From Vibrio pectenicida (lineage in GTDB: Bacteria; Pseudomonadota; Gammaproteobacteria; Enterobacterales; Vibrionaceae): a DNA stretch of 64,000 nt. The notes under the pieces were generated by a model. That model made no database searches, was not told the DNA's origin, and saw nothing but the letters and a program-made list of their open reading frames with translations. The DNA lies in the NCBI GenBank assembly GCA_024347015.1, contig AP024889.1, forward strand, positions 3,162,001 to 3,226,000, given 5' to 3'. The first letter of the stretch is position 1, and every line of letters begins with the position of its first letter. The translations under genes were made by a program, and so were the position numbers. Shown here one piece after another: positions 27,943-42,242 of the stretch.

Positions 27943-29325
27943 TCACTTTATTTCAATATAACCCATCAGGCCAGTTTTCATGTGCTCGATAACATGACAA
28001 TGATACATCCAACGCCCAGGGTTATCAGCAACAAGCGCCGCTTTTGCCGTACCGTTTTTACCCAGTAACACTGTATCAGTATGGAAGGGTTCTGCTACTT
28101 TTTTTCCATTTAATTCCAACAAGGTAAAAGTATGGCCATGAATGTGAATAGGATGATGGTACTGAGTAACATTTTTCAAATAAAAGATATATGTCTTACC
28201 AAGCTCAAGTGAGGCAAGTGGGGCAGGAATATTATCTTTAGACATCCCCTCCCATGCTCGTTTATTTGTCAGCCAAAATTTTGGCATCGATTTTCCATTT
28301 TTTCCTACTGGTGATACCGCCCCCTCCCACTCAAATACAAAATCTAGCCTTTCAGCATTATCCAAATCCAGAGCTGGGACAGGATTGAGCGGTAGCCTAG
28401 GGATAGGTCTATGATCCGAAAGATCTGAACTGATCACATTAAACTCACACAAAGGGAATGGGAATCGCCCTTTCATTTGACGAACATAAACTTTTTGCCC
28501 TTGTTTTGGAGCAATTAACGCAACATCAACTCTCATACCCGGGCCAATTTTATGCTGCGAAATTTCATAAGGTGTTCTAACTGGATTTCCATCTATTGCA
28601 ACAATCCAGGCTTGCGCTCCCTCAATAGCAATAGAGTAGGTAATGCTATTATCGACATTCGCAATACGTATCCGAGTTGTCGCATTTTCTTTCAATTGAT
28701 AAATGGGCTCATGAATTCCATTAACACTACTCCATTCTCCAGGAGTCCCCATCCTAGCACTTAGGCGAGGAATCATAAGATCCTTCCATTGCCCTTGTTT
28801 ATCAATATGCCAATGTTTAAGCATAAGATCGTGCTCTTCATCAAACTGGACAGGGATTTCTTCCTCAACAATAATCAAGCCAACCAGTCCCATACCCAAC
28901 TGTTTGACACTATTCATATGTGGATGATACCAAAAGGTGCCAGCATCAGGTGGAGTAAACCTATAGATAAAAGTCTCACCTGGCATGATAGGGGCTTGGC
29001 TTAAAAATGGCACTCCATCCATAGCAATAGGGATTCTTAAACCATGCCAGTGGATAGTTGTAGGTTCGCTCAACTTATTGGTGAATCTTATCGTGACTTC
29101 CTGCCCCTGACGGCAACGAATAGTGGGCGCAGGAATCTGACCATTAAAACCAAGCACATTAGTTGTATAGCCAGGAACAAGTTCTGCCGAAGCAGGCTCT
29201 GCTGTAAGATCATAAATCCACTTATTCTCATTGCGAAGTGAACGAGTCAAAGTACAAGATGGTAATACACTAAGTGCTGAAAATACTAAGCCAGATTTAA
29301 CAAATTGGCGACGAGATATATCCAT
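27943..29325 (-). CDS. multicopper oxidase with Tat signal
   Basis: 460 residues. The N-terminus MDISRRQFVKSGLVFSALSV is a twin-arginine signal, and it is followed by LPSC, a possible lipobox. All four copper-ligand clusters are intact: TIHWHGLR, FWYHPHMNS, HPIHIHGH and MYHCHVIEHM, giving type 1, type 2 and type 3 coppers. It resembles the CopA/CueO-like periplasmic oxidases, without a Met-rich insert. Likely a Cu(I) or phenol/metal oxidase; substrate not known. A monocistronic gene next to crcB. Confidence 0.92.
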   Translation of the reverse strand: MDISRRQFVKSGLVFSALSVLPSCTLTRSLRNENKWIYDLTAEPASAELVPGYTTNVLGFNGQIPAPTIRCRQGQEVTIRFTNKLSEPTTIHWHGLRIPIAMDGVPFLSQAPIMPGETFIYRFTPPDAGTFWYHPHMNSVKQLGMGLVGLIIVEEEIPVQFDEEHDLMLKHWHIDKQGQWKDLMIPRLSARMGTPGEWSSVNGIHEPIYQLKENATTRIRIANVDNSITYSIAIEGAQAWIVAIDGNPVRTPYEISQHKIGPGMRVDVALIAPKQGQKVYVRQMKGRFPFPLCEFNVISSDLSDHRPIPRLPLNPVPALDLDNAERLDFVFEWEGAVSPVGKNGKSMPKFWLTNKRAWEGMSKDNIPAPLASLELGKTYIFYLKNVTQYHHPIHIHGHTFTLLELNGKKVAEPFHTDTVLLGKNGTAKAALVADNPGRWMYHCHVIEHMKTGLMGYIEIK

Positions 29326-29499
29326 ATAAATAGATCTTTGGTTTGACAGGCAGCTAAAGGTAACAGATTAACAAGAATAGTTCTTAGTTATAAGAAAGAA
29401 AACCATCTATAAGATATGAAAAATTGATCAGTACGATATATAACTGTATAGCTCATACTGGGACACTACCTGAAAGAATCAACTTCCTATTATCCTACT

Positions 29500-30076
29500 A
29501 CAAGGTAGAGATCTTCGAACTCCCAACACACGTATTCTTTGAGTATCAGCTGAGTCCGCTGCTTATTGTTCTCAAATAAAAAAGGCTCCAGTATTTCGAC
29601 TAGAGCCTCAAATATGGCAGGGGTGGAGAGATTCGAACTCCTAACACGCGCATTCTTTGAGTATCAACTGAATCCGCTGCTGCTTTCAAATGAAAAAGGC
29701 TCCAGTATTTCGACTAGAGCCTCAAATATGGCAGGGGTGGAAAGATTCGAACTCCTAACACGCGCATTCTTTGGATATCAGCTGAATCCGCTGCTGCTTT
29801 CAAATGAAAAAGGCTCCAGTATTTCGACTAGAGCCTCAAATATGGCAGGGGTGGAAAGATTCGAACTCCTAACACGCGCATTCTTTGGATATCAGCTGAA
29901 TCCGCTGCTTATTGTTCTCAAATAAAAAGGCTCCAGTCTTTCAACTAGAGCCTCAACTATGGCAGGGGTGGAGAGATTCGAACTCCCAACACGCGCATTC
30001 TTTGGATATCAGCTGAATCCGCTGCTTATTGTTCTCAAATAAAAAGGCTCCAGTCTTTCAACTAGAGCCTCAAATA
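29500..30076 (-). repeat. tandem array of tRNA-Trp 3'-part plus terminator units
   Basis: About five direct repeats lie downstream of the real tRNA-Trp gene. Unit boundaries measured at the encoded CCA end (TGG on the plus strand) are 29615, 29729, 29843, 29960 and 30077, giving periods of 114, 114, 117 and 117 bases; a more diverged partial unit precedes them from about 29500. Each unit contains, on the minus strand, an intrinsic terminator, a short AT linker, an altered anticodon region and then the tRNA-Trp variable loop, T arm and acceptor 3' strand ending CTGCCA. The 5' half of the tRNA is missing in all copies. The copies differ by a few bases (for example CCTAAC against CCCAAC in the T stem). 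Confidence 0.9.
30041..30070 (-). terminator. first intrinsic terminator after tRNA-Trp
   Basis: Minus strand GGCTCTAGT, TGAAAG, ACTGGAGCC, then TTTTT (arms 30046-30054 and 30061-30069). It is the probable end of the rRNA operon transcript. Near-identical copies recur in each repeat unit further left, at about 29926-29954, 29809-29837, 29695-29723 and 29579-29609. Confidence 0.85.
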
Positions 30077-30153
<77 letters not shown>

Positions 30154-30171
30154 GTAGAACATTTTAATATT

Positions 30172-30196
30172 AAAAAACCCCGCTAAGGCGAGGCTT
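30172..30196 (-). terminator. terminator-like hairpin between tRNA-Asp and tRNA-Trp
   Basis: Minus strand AAGCCTCGC (30188-30196), CTTA, GCGGGGTTT (30175-30183) followed by TTTTTT. It has two G-U pairs in a 9-bp stem. It has the form of an intrinsic terminator but sits between two tRNA genes of one operon, so it may be partial or overridden by rRNA antitermination. Confidence 0.6.
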
Positions 30197-30205
30197 CTAA
30201 ATAAT

Positions 30206-30282
30206 TGGCGGAGCGGACGGGACTCGAACCCGCGACCCCCGGCGTGACAGGCCGGTATTCTAACCAACTGAACTACCGCTCC
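30206..30282 (-). tRNA. tRNA-Asp (GTC anticodon)
   Basis: Minus strand GGAGCGGTAG ... with anticodon stem CCGGC/GCCGG and loop CTGTCAC (anticodon GTC), T arm GCGGGTTCGAGTCCCGT, and encoded CCA. 77 bases, very like E. coli tRNA-Asp. Located 29 bases after the 5S gene. Confidence 0.97.
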
Positions 30283-30311
30283 GCACTGGTTAGACTGTAT
30301 GTCTAAATTTG

Positions 30312-30431
30312 AAGCCTGGCGATGTCCTACTCTCGCATGGGGAGACCCCACACTACCATCGGCGCTATTGTGTTTCACTTCTGAGTTCGGCATGGGTTCA
30401 GGTGGGTCCACAACGCTATGGTCGCCAAGCA
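30312..30431 (-). rRNA. rrf: 5S ribosomal RNA
   Basis: Minus strand begins TGCTTGGCGACCATAGCG and includes CCCATGCCGAACTCAGAAGT and CGCCGATGGTAGTGTGGGG, typical of gammaproteobacterial 5S, ending CATCGCCAGGC. Length about 120. Ends are set by comparison with E. coli and may be off by one or two bases. Confidence 0.97.
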
Positions 30432-30557
30432 AATTAGGTGACCCGCTGCACACTCGCAACCGGTCAAAATCTGGAAAGCTGCTTACTCTTTAAAGAGCGT
30501 TCTCTACACATTCAATGTTCTACTTTGAGTCCACAACAAAACCCTTTGGGTGTTGTA

Positions 30558-33446
<2,889 letters not shown>

Positions 33447-33785
33447 ATACAACCCCAAAGAGTCTTGCTCAGTTGGTGTTGTTAATTAAACAACCAAAGT
33501 TGCTGTCTCATTATTTGAATGAGCGAGACAGCGTTCGATTTTGCCGGACTCAAATATAAACGCCACAACGAATTGTGGTGTTTCCAAGAACACTTGAATG
33601 TGTGTTGGTACCCAATCATTCTTTCGTTAAAAAGAATCATTAGGATTTGAGAACTTTTATTTGAACAACAACCAATCACGGTTATTGTTCGTCAGCTTTC
33701 CAAATTGTTAAAGAGCAAAATAGCTCGAAGCTTGCGCTTCAAAACCATCAATCTGTGTGGGTACTCATCAAAAATAATCATCGTA
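33447..33785 (-). other. 16S-23S spacer without tRNA genes
   Basis: 339 bases. No tRNA cloverleaf was found on either strand, so this is the tRNA-less spacer class seen among Vibrio operons. It contains an antitermination boxA, TGCTCTTTAACA on the minus strand (33706-33717), and sequences flanking the 23S and 16S genes that can pair as RNase III processing stems. Confidence 0.85.
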
Positions 33786-35343
<1,558 letters not shown>

Positions 35344-35639
35344 AAAGTTTTGATTTCCTAACTAAATAGGATTGGGCTCAATGAATACTGACTTCAAAAC
35401 TAATATTTACCGCTTATTCGAAAATAAACAGAAACATGTAATTCTAAAGCTATTATCGTTCTCTTCTTAAATAAATAGGAACAGAACGATAATGAATTGA
35501 CTGTGCCAAATAATGCCTTTCTACAAGAGAAAGTCGTTATTTGTATTGGTCACTCAGTTCATTGATACCTAAAGTGATTCAATAGAATCATTTTTGGATT
35601 ATCATCAACGAGTGCCCACACAGATTGATAGGTTTATAT

Positions 35640-35651
35640 TGTTAAAGAGCA
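35640..35651 (-). promoter_or_regulatory. leader boxA of the rRNA operon
   Basis: TGCTCTTTAACA on the minus strand, the rRNA antitermination boxA bound by NusB-NusE, about 300 bases before 16S and 32 bases downstream of the inner promoter's -10. The same element recurs in the 16S-23S spacer. Confidence 0.85.
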
Positions 35652-35682
35652 TTGTTCTGGACTTAACTCAGAACAGACGACC

Positions 35683-35710
35683 ATTTTAGTCATAAAAAGC
35701 TGAGTGTCAA
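35683..35710 (-). promoter_or_regulatory. rRNA promoter P2
   Basis: TTGACA (35705-35710) and TAAAAT (35683-35688) with a 16-base spacer, in the usual place between P1 and boxA. Confidence 0.75.
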
Positions 35711-35822
35711 ACACTTTTTCAACTTATTTTTCAGCATTTCTGCTTGACCATTAAGTCTCGCTATCTAAGTAACTTTTCACTTCGATGTATCTTTCCGAAG
35801 CCTTTCCTAGACAGCGAGGGGC

Positions 35823-35850
35823 ATTATAGAGATAACATTTACAATGACAA
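35823..35850 (-). promoter_or_regulatory. rRNA promoter P1 with AT-rich UP element
   Basis: TTGTCA (35845-35850), 16-base spacer, TATAAT (35823-35828) followed by the GC-rich discriminator GCCCCTCGC typical of ppGpp-controlled rRNA promoters. An A/T-tract region at about 35855-35895 immediately upstream fits an UP element. The rest of the gap 35344-35928 holds only the leader and these promoters. Confidence 0.85.
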
Positions 35851-35928
35851 GCGATTTTGAACGTTTTTTTTATTTTTTTGCTTTTCGATTAAAATTTAAG
35901 CCCAAACGACCAAATTTGCATCTATTCT

Positions 35929-36456
35929 CTATAAATCACTAAACTTTTTAGCAAATAAAGAGACTTTTCCCCAATTGGTGTACTCAACCTCTTTATCAGT
36001 ATTGGTCTCGCCTCCGGTCATGCTCATAATCAGCTTAATCATTACCTTATCGAACCAATTATAGCGAGGGTAATAAAGTGCACCTGCAAATACTCCGATC
36101 AATTTAGGCTGCCAAGGAGACTTTGCCAGGAACTTTTGTATATAGACACTACCTTCGACTGTATCTTTACCTTGACTTTCTTTTCTCGCGGTTAAATTTA
36201 CGCAAAAAAAACCTACTTTTAAACTATCTAGTTGAGCTTTATTCTGCTTAATAAATTGGTACAACTTCTTATTCAAGTGACCATAGCGGATGGAAGCACC
36301 AATCAATACTTTGTCGTAAAGTGCAAAGTCGATGTTTTTGGCAACGTGTAAGTCTAAGGTTTCAACTTCCATATGCGATAGGTTGTTTTCGATATATGTG
36401 AGAATTTTTTTCGTCTGACCTTCACGGGACGAATATAGAAACAGAGCTTTAAGCAC
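35929..36456 (-). CDS. hemG: menaquinone-dependent protoporphyrinogen IX dehydrogenase
   Basis: 175 residues of flavodoxin fold. The FMN phosphate loop is LFLYSSREGQTKKI near the N-terminus; further blocks are VLIGASIRYGHLNKKLYQF, FFCVNLTARKESQGKDT and GALYYPRYNWFDKVMIKLIM, the long-loop insertion that distinguishes HemG from plain flavodoxins. It oxidises protoporphyrinogen IX for heme synthesis using the quinone pool. It is 9 bases after trkH. The order yigZ-trkH-hemG-rRNA is the same as in E. coli. Confidence 0.95.
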   Translation of the reverse strand: MLKALFLYSSREGQTKKILTYIENNLSHMEVETLDLHVAKNIDFALYDKVLIGASIRYGHLNKKLYQFIKQNKAQLDSLKVGFFCVNLTARKESQGKDTVEGSVYIQKFLAKSPWQPKLIGVFAGALYYPRYNWFDKVMIKLIMSMTGGETNTDKEVEYTNWGKVSLFAKKFSDL

Positions 36457-36465
36457 AAAGCCTCC

Positions 36466-37923
36466 TTAACTACGCCAAAAAGTAGGCGTAAGTAAAATCA
36501 ATAAAGTGAAGATCTCTAATCGCCCAAACAGCATTGAGACAATCAACACCCACTTAGCCTTTTCATTGATATCACCAAAGTGCAAAGCGACCTCTCCCAG
36601 ACCAGGCCCAAGGTTATTCAAGGTCGCCGCAACAGCAGAAAAAGCACTGAGTTCATCCATCCCTGCCGCAATTAAACCCAACATACAAACCACAAATACA
36701 AGAGCGTAAGCTGAGAAAAAACCCCACACCGCATCAACAACCCGCTGAGAAAGAGCTGAACCACCCACCTTGATGGTATAGACAGCCCTCGGGTGAACAA
36801 GACGTTTTAATTCACGCGCTCCCTGTAGTGTCAGTAGTAGTACACGAATGACCTTCATTCCTCCACCAGTAGAACCCGCACAACCGCCTATAAATGAAGA
36901 GAATAGAAGTAACACTGGTAAAAACAGCGGCCAGTCAGCAAAACCCGTTGTTGTAAAACCTGCTGTTGTGGAGATAGAAACGGTTTGAAATAAAGCTTGA
37001 TCAAACGCATCGTAGAAAGAGCTATAGGAGTGATGATTTAATAAAATCAGGAAACAAACGGTAAAAAGGAGTATTTGAATTAAGATAAAGGCTCTAAACT
37101 CTGGATCTTTCCAATAGTATTTGGGGTGTACACCGCCAGAGGCAAATGCTGCAAAATGCAGCGAGTAATTACAAGCAGAAATAAGCAAAAATACTACTGT
37201 GATTATATTAATGGCATAACTATCAAAATAGCCAATACTCGTATCATGAGTTGAAAAACCTCCAATTGCTATGGTGGAAAAACTATGCCCAATAGCATCA
37301 AAGGGTGTCATACCTGCCAACCAAAAAGCTAATGCACAAGCAATTGTCAGACTTAGGTATATATACCATAACGCTTTAGCCGTCTCTGCTATCCGTGGAG
37401 TCATTTTACTATCTTTCACTGGCCCTGGTATCTCAGCACGATAAAGCTGCATACCACCAATTCCCAGCACAGGCAGAATCGCAACAGCCAAAACAATGAT
37501 CCCCATTCCACCAAACCATTGCAAAAACTGGCGATAAAACAAAATAGCTTTTGGTAAATCATCAAGGCCAACAATAACTGTCGCTCCAGTAGTTGTTAAA
37601 GCAGAAAAAGACTCAAAAAAAGCATCCGTTACAGACACGCTTGGGTTATCGGACAACAAAAAAGGAATCGAACCAGCACTACCGATAACAGTCCAAAATA
37701 GCACTACGATTAAAAAACCATCTCGCGCTTTAAGTTCATGTTTATGTCGCCGATTTGGCCACCAGCATATTGCCCCGCAAATAAACAGGAAAAAGAAAGT
37801 CGTCACAAAGGAAACACCGGCACCGTCACGATAAATCAAAGCAACAAGAGCTGGGGCCAACATGGATACACTAAAAAGAGCGAGCAAAAGCCCGACAATT
37901 CGGATAATTGAACGAAATTGCAT
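36466..37923 (-). CDS. trkH: Trk potassium uptake protein, membrane subunit
   Basis: 485 residues, four pseudo-repeats of membrane-pore-membrane as in K+ transporters of the Trk/Ktr/HKT group. Selectivity-filter-like segments are SALTTTGATVIVGLDDLP, HSFSTIAIGGFSTHDTS, STTAGFTTTGFADWP and AATLNNLGPGLGEV. Also seen is GCAGSTGGGMKVIRVLLL. It needs TrkA for function. It is in an operon with yigZ upstream and hemG downstream. Confidence 0.96.
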   Translation of the reverse strand: MQFRSIIRIVGLLLALFSVSMLAPALVALIYRDGAGVSFVTTFFFLFICGAICWWPNRRHKHELKARDGFLIVVLFWTVIGSAGSIPFLLSDNPSVSVTDAFFESFSALTTTGATVIVGLDDLPKAILFYRQFLQWFGGMGIIVLAVAILPVLGIGGMQLYRAEIPGPVKDSKMTPRIAETAKALWYIYLSLTIACALAFWLAGMTPFDAIGHSFSTIAIGGFSTHDTSIGYFDSYAINIITVVFLLISACNYSLHFAAFASGGVHPKYYWKDPEFRAFILIQILLFTVCFLILLNHHSYSSFYDAFDQALFQTVSISTTAGFTTTGFADWPLFLPVLLLFSSFIGGCAGSTGGGMKVIRVLLLTLQGARELKRLVHPRAVYTIKVGGSALSQRVVDAVWGFFSAYALVFVVCMLGLIAAGMDELSAFSAVAATLNNLGPGLGEVALHFGDINEKAKWVLIVSMLFGRLEIFTLLILLTPTFWRS

Positions 37924-37965
37924 GAATTGATGATTACCGAAGCAAAGCTTCAGACTTCCTGATTA

Positions 37966-38592
37966 TCATTGTTTGCCATCTAATGGGGTTACCAAAATTC
38001 TGGCACCACTCTTATTTATTACACTTTGGGTGAAATCATTGGCATAGCGCAGCTCGATGTTCACAACCATTTTAACTTGTTGACTATAGTCAGCTTCAAC
38101 TTCTTTTGCATCAAATTGGCTGAGTAAGCCTTGCACAATAGCGACAAAACCATAGTCTAACTCTAGTAATAGTTTTGTGGTTATTTTTTTCTCAATTGTT
38201 TGAAGCAACTTGAGCACCTTTTGCACTCCACCACCATAGGCCCTAACAAGACCTCCTGTACCCAGTTTTATCCCCCCGGAATACCTTGTCACCACAGCGG
38301 TTATCTCACCAACTCCAGATCCAGTAAGCTGAGCCAAAATAGGCTTACCTGCCGTCCCTGAGGGCTCTCCGTCATCACTAAAGCCCCACTTCATTGAATC
38401 TTCAGACCGACCAGCGACAAACCCCCAACAATTATGTCTAGCCGCAGCATGCTGGTTTTTAACCTGAGCGATGAATGCCTTAGCCTCAGCAATGGACGGA
38501 GTATGTTCCAATTGAGTGATGAATAAGCTTTTTTTTATTTCCTCTTGATAGAGGATTAGCTCTTTAGGAATAAGAAATGGCTTGTCATTCAT
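37966..38592 (-). CDS. yigZ: IMPACT-family protein YigZ
   Basis: 208 residues. The N-terminal domain has the IMPACT signature KKSLFITQLEHTPSIAEAKAF, NCWGFVAGRSEDSMKWGFSDDGEPSGTAGKPILAQL (residues about 54-92) and VVTRYSGGIKLGTGGLVRAYGG. A C-terminal ferredoxin-like DUF1949 domain follows. The eukaryotic IMPACT relative regulates GCN2; the bacterial role is unknown. First gene of the yigZ-trkH-hemG unit, divergent from fadB. Confidence 0.94.
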   Translation of the reverse strand: MNDKPFLIPKELILYQEEIKKSLFITQLEHTPSIAEAKAFIAQVKNQHAAARHNCWGFVAGRSEDSMKWGFSDDGEPSGTAGKPILAQLTGSGVGEITAVVTRYSGGIKLGTGGLVRAYGGGVQKVLKLLQTIEKKITTKLLLELDYGFVAIVQGLLSQFDAKEVEADYSQQVKMVVNIELRYANDFTQSVINKSGARILVTPLDGKQ

Positions 38593-38738
38593 TGCGCTAT
38601 AATCATATTTTTCTATTTGTTGAGTCTACCACGTGAGACAAACAAGAGCGCCTAAAAGATCAGTCGCAGCGCACAATGTTAAACAGTTGTTTAAAAAATG
38701 TATTGTATTTCATTTCTTCTGAGGCCAAACTAAAATAA

Positions 38739-38755
38739 CTGGTCAAACCAGAGTG
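38739..38755. promoter_or_regulatory. FadR-like operator upstream of fadBA
   Basis: AACTGGTCAAACCAGAG, close to the FadR-binding consensus (ANCTGGTCNGACCAG-type palindrome), 80-96 bases before the fadB start codon. It would repress fadBA in the absence of long-chain acyl-CoA. The rest of the 242-base gap to yigZ shows no other clear element. Confidence 0.7.
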
Positions 38756-38834
38756 GGATATGACGACATTTCTAAATGTCGGCTTAAGACCGGCATACGC
38801 GCAATCCCAAGATTGTATGTCATGGAGATAGATA

Positions 38835-41006
38835 ATGATTTACCAAGCCGAAACCCTACAGGTAAAGGAATTGCATGACGGTATCGCTGAGCTCAGCTTT
38901 TGCTCTCCGAAATCCGTTAACAAACTCGACCTTGCGACACTCGAATCGCTAGATAAAGCTCTTGATGCTTTAAAAAACCATAATGGACTCAAAGGATTAC
39001 TACTCACATCAGATAAAGATACCTTCATTGTCGGTGCTGATATCACTGAGTTTCTCGGGCTATTTTCTAAACCAGAGGCAGAGTTAGATAAATGGCTTCA
39101 GTTTGCCAACAGTGTTTTTAACAAATTAGAAGATCTACCGGTCCCAACACTATCAGTTTTGAAAGGCCATACTCTTGGCGGTGGCTGTGAGTGTGTACTT
39201 GCTACTGATATAAGAATTGGTGACAAAACAACTAGCATTGGTTTACCTGAAACTAAACTAGGCATAATGCCTGGTTTTGGAGGTTGCGTTCGCCTCCCGC
39301 GCCTTGTTGGGGCTGATAGTGCAATGGAAATTATCACTCAAGGCAAGGCATGCCGTGCTGATGAAGCGCTTAAAATCGGGTTACTAGATGCTATTGTAGA
39401 GAGCGAGTCTTTACGCGAGTCCGCGCTGGTAACACTATCACAGGCGATAAACGAAAAAGTAGATTGGCAACAACGACGCAGCCAAAAAATATCGGCACTC
39501 ACTTTAAGTAAACTAGAAGCCATGATGAGCTTTACAATGGCTAAAGGTTTAGTCGCTCAAAAAGCAGGTCCGCACTATCCGGCACCTATGAAAGCAGTTA
39601 TAACGATCGAAGAAGGTGTACAGAGCGCTAGAAATGAAGCGCTAGATATTGAACGTAAGTATTTTGTACAACTCGCTAAATCAGAAGAAGCCAAATCTCT
39701 CGTTGGACTGTTTCTCAACGATCAGTACATTAAGGGAGTAGCCAAAAACGCCGCCAAAGCAGCAAACAAAGATACTCAGCGCGCTACTGTTTTAGGCGCT
39801 GGCATAATGGGCGGTGGTATCGCCTACCAATCGGCCTTGAAAGGCGTGCCTGTTTTAATGAAAGACATTGAACAAGCATCACTTGATCTCGGTATGGCAG
39901 AGGCATCTAAGTTACTCAACAAACGACTATCTCACGGCCGTATTGATGGATTTAAGATGGCTGGCATTCTGGCATCCATAACTCCTAGCTTACATTACGC
40001 TGGTATCGACAATTCAGATGTAATTGTCGAAGCGGTTGTCGAAAACCCAAAAATCAAAGCAGCGGTTCTTAGCGAAGTAGAGCAACAAGTTAGTGCAGAT
40101 ACCGTCATTGCTTCTAATACCTCAACGATACCAATTAATCAGTTAGCAAAGTCACTTCAAAGACCTGAAAATTTCTGTGGTATGCACTTCTTCAATCCAG
40201 TACACAGAATGCCATTGGTTGAAATAATCCGTGGTGAAAAGACATCAGATGAAACCATCAATCGTGTTGTGGCATACGCAGCCAAAATGGGAAAATCACC
40301 GATTGTAGTCAATGACTGCCCAGGATTTTTCGTCAACCGTGTGTTATTTCCCTATTTTGGTGGTTTTAGCATGCTACTACGCGATGGCGCAGATTTTTCT
40401 AAAGTTGATCAAGTCATGGAAAGTAAATTTGGCTGGCCAATGGGACCTGCTTATCTGTTAGATGTGGTTGGTATTGATACCGCTCACCACGCACAGGCCG
40501 TTATGGCCCAGGGCTTTCCTGAACGAATGGGCAAATCTGCTCGTGACGCGATTGATGCACTATTTGACGCTAAGAAATATGGTCAGAAAAATGGTCATGG
40601 CTTTTACAGCTACAATATCGACAAGCGTGGCAAACCGAAAAAAGCCTTTAACGAAGATGTATTGCCTATTCTCTCTAATGTTTGCTCTAAAAAACAAGAT
40701 TTTGATGACCAAGCTATCATCCAACGTATGATGATTCCTATGATCAATGAAGTAGTATTATGTCTACAAGAAAAAATTATAGCGTCTCCTCAAGAGGGTG
40801 ATATGGCTCTAGTATATGGGCTAGGTTTTCCTCCATTTCGTGGTGGTATATTCCGCTACCTTGATAGTTTTGGTATCGCAGAGTTCGTAGCTATGGCAAA
40901 ACAACACTCAGATTTAGGGGCCATGTACCAAGTACCACAAATGCTTATTGACATGGCCGCAAATGGTGAAACCTTCTATGGCAATCAGCAACAAGGTTCT
41001 ATCTAA
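38835..41006 (+). CDS. fadB: fatty acid oxidation complex subunit alpha
   Basis: 723 residues. The N-terminal crotonase domain (about 1-190) has [31 protein letters not shown] with the oxyanion-hole Gly residues, and [21 protein letters not shown]. The 3-hydroxyacyl-CoA dehydrogenase part (about 312-600) has the NAD motif [31 protein letters not shown] and [17 protein letters not shown]. It hydrates enoyl-CoA and oxidises hydroxyacyl-CoA, forming a complex with FadA. fadA follows after 12 bases. Confidence 0.97.
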   Translation: MIYQAETLQVKELHDGIAELSFCSPKSVNKLDLATLESLDKALDALKNHNGLKGLLLTSDKDTFIVGADITEFLGLFSKPEAELDKWLQFANSVFNKLEDLPVPTLSVLKGHTLGGGCECVLATDIRIGDKTTSIGLPETKLGIMPGFGGCVRLPRLVGADSAMEIITQGKACRADEALKIGLLDAIVESESLRESALVTLSQAINEKVDWQQRRSQKISALTLSKLEAMMSFTMAKGLVAQKAGPHYPAPMKAVITIEEGVQSARNEALDIERKYFVQLAKSEEAKSLVGLFLNDQYIKGVAKNAAKAANKDTQRATVLGAGIMGGGIAYQSALKGVPVLMKDIEQASLDLGMAEASKLLNKRLSHGRIDGFKMAGILASITPSLHYAGIDNSDVIVEAVVENPKIKAAVLSEVEQQVSADTVIASNTSTIPINQLAKSLQRPENFCGMHFFNPVHRMPLVEIIRGEKTSDETINRVVAYAAKMGKSPIVVNDCPGFFVNRVLFPYFGGFSMLLRDGADFSKVDQVMESKFGWPMGPAYLLDVVGIDTAHHAQAVMAQGFPERMGKSARDAIDALFDAKKYGQKNGHGFYSYNIDKRGKPKKAFNEDVLPILSNVCSKKQDFDDQAIIQRMMIPMINEVVLCLQEKIIASPQEGDMALVYGLGFPPFRGGIFRYLDSFGIAEFVAMAKQHSDLGAMYQVPQMLIDMAANGETFYGNQQQGSI

Positions 41007-42194
<1,188 letters not shown>

Positions 42195-42201
42195 CTTTAC
42201 C

Positions 42202-42231
42202 AAATAAGGCCAGCTTAAGCTGGCCTTATTT
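42202..42231. terminator. bidirectional terminator after fadA
   Basis: AAATAAGGCCAGCTT (42202-42216) and its exact reverse complement AAGCTGGCCTTATTT (42217-42231). A perfect 15-base palindrome arm pair between the convergent fadA and punR genes; the functional loop is TTAA. Confidence 0.85.
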
Positions 42232-42242
42232 ATATCCACATA

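Noticed and set aside
29566..29925. 119-residue plus-strand frame with internal repeats (SSISTRASNMAGVERFELLT)
   Set aside because: It is the antisense reading of the tRNA-Trp/terminator units; the protein repeat only mirrors the DNA repeat.
29500..30076. Possible CRISPR array
   Set aside because: Units are about 115 bases with almost no unique spacer, and they contain tRNA pieces and terminators. No cas gene is near.
33447..33785. tRNA-Ile/Ala/Glu in the 16S-23S spacer
   Set aside because: No cloverleaf or T-arm consensus (GGTTCGA) could be found on either strand.
38628..38640. Possible third parS site around CACGTG in the yigZ-fadB gap
   Set aside because: Only about 12 of 16 bases match and the left arm is broken, below what ParB sites allow.
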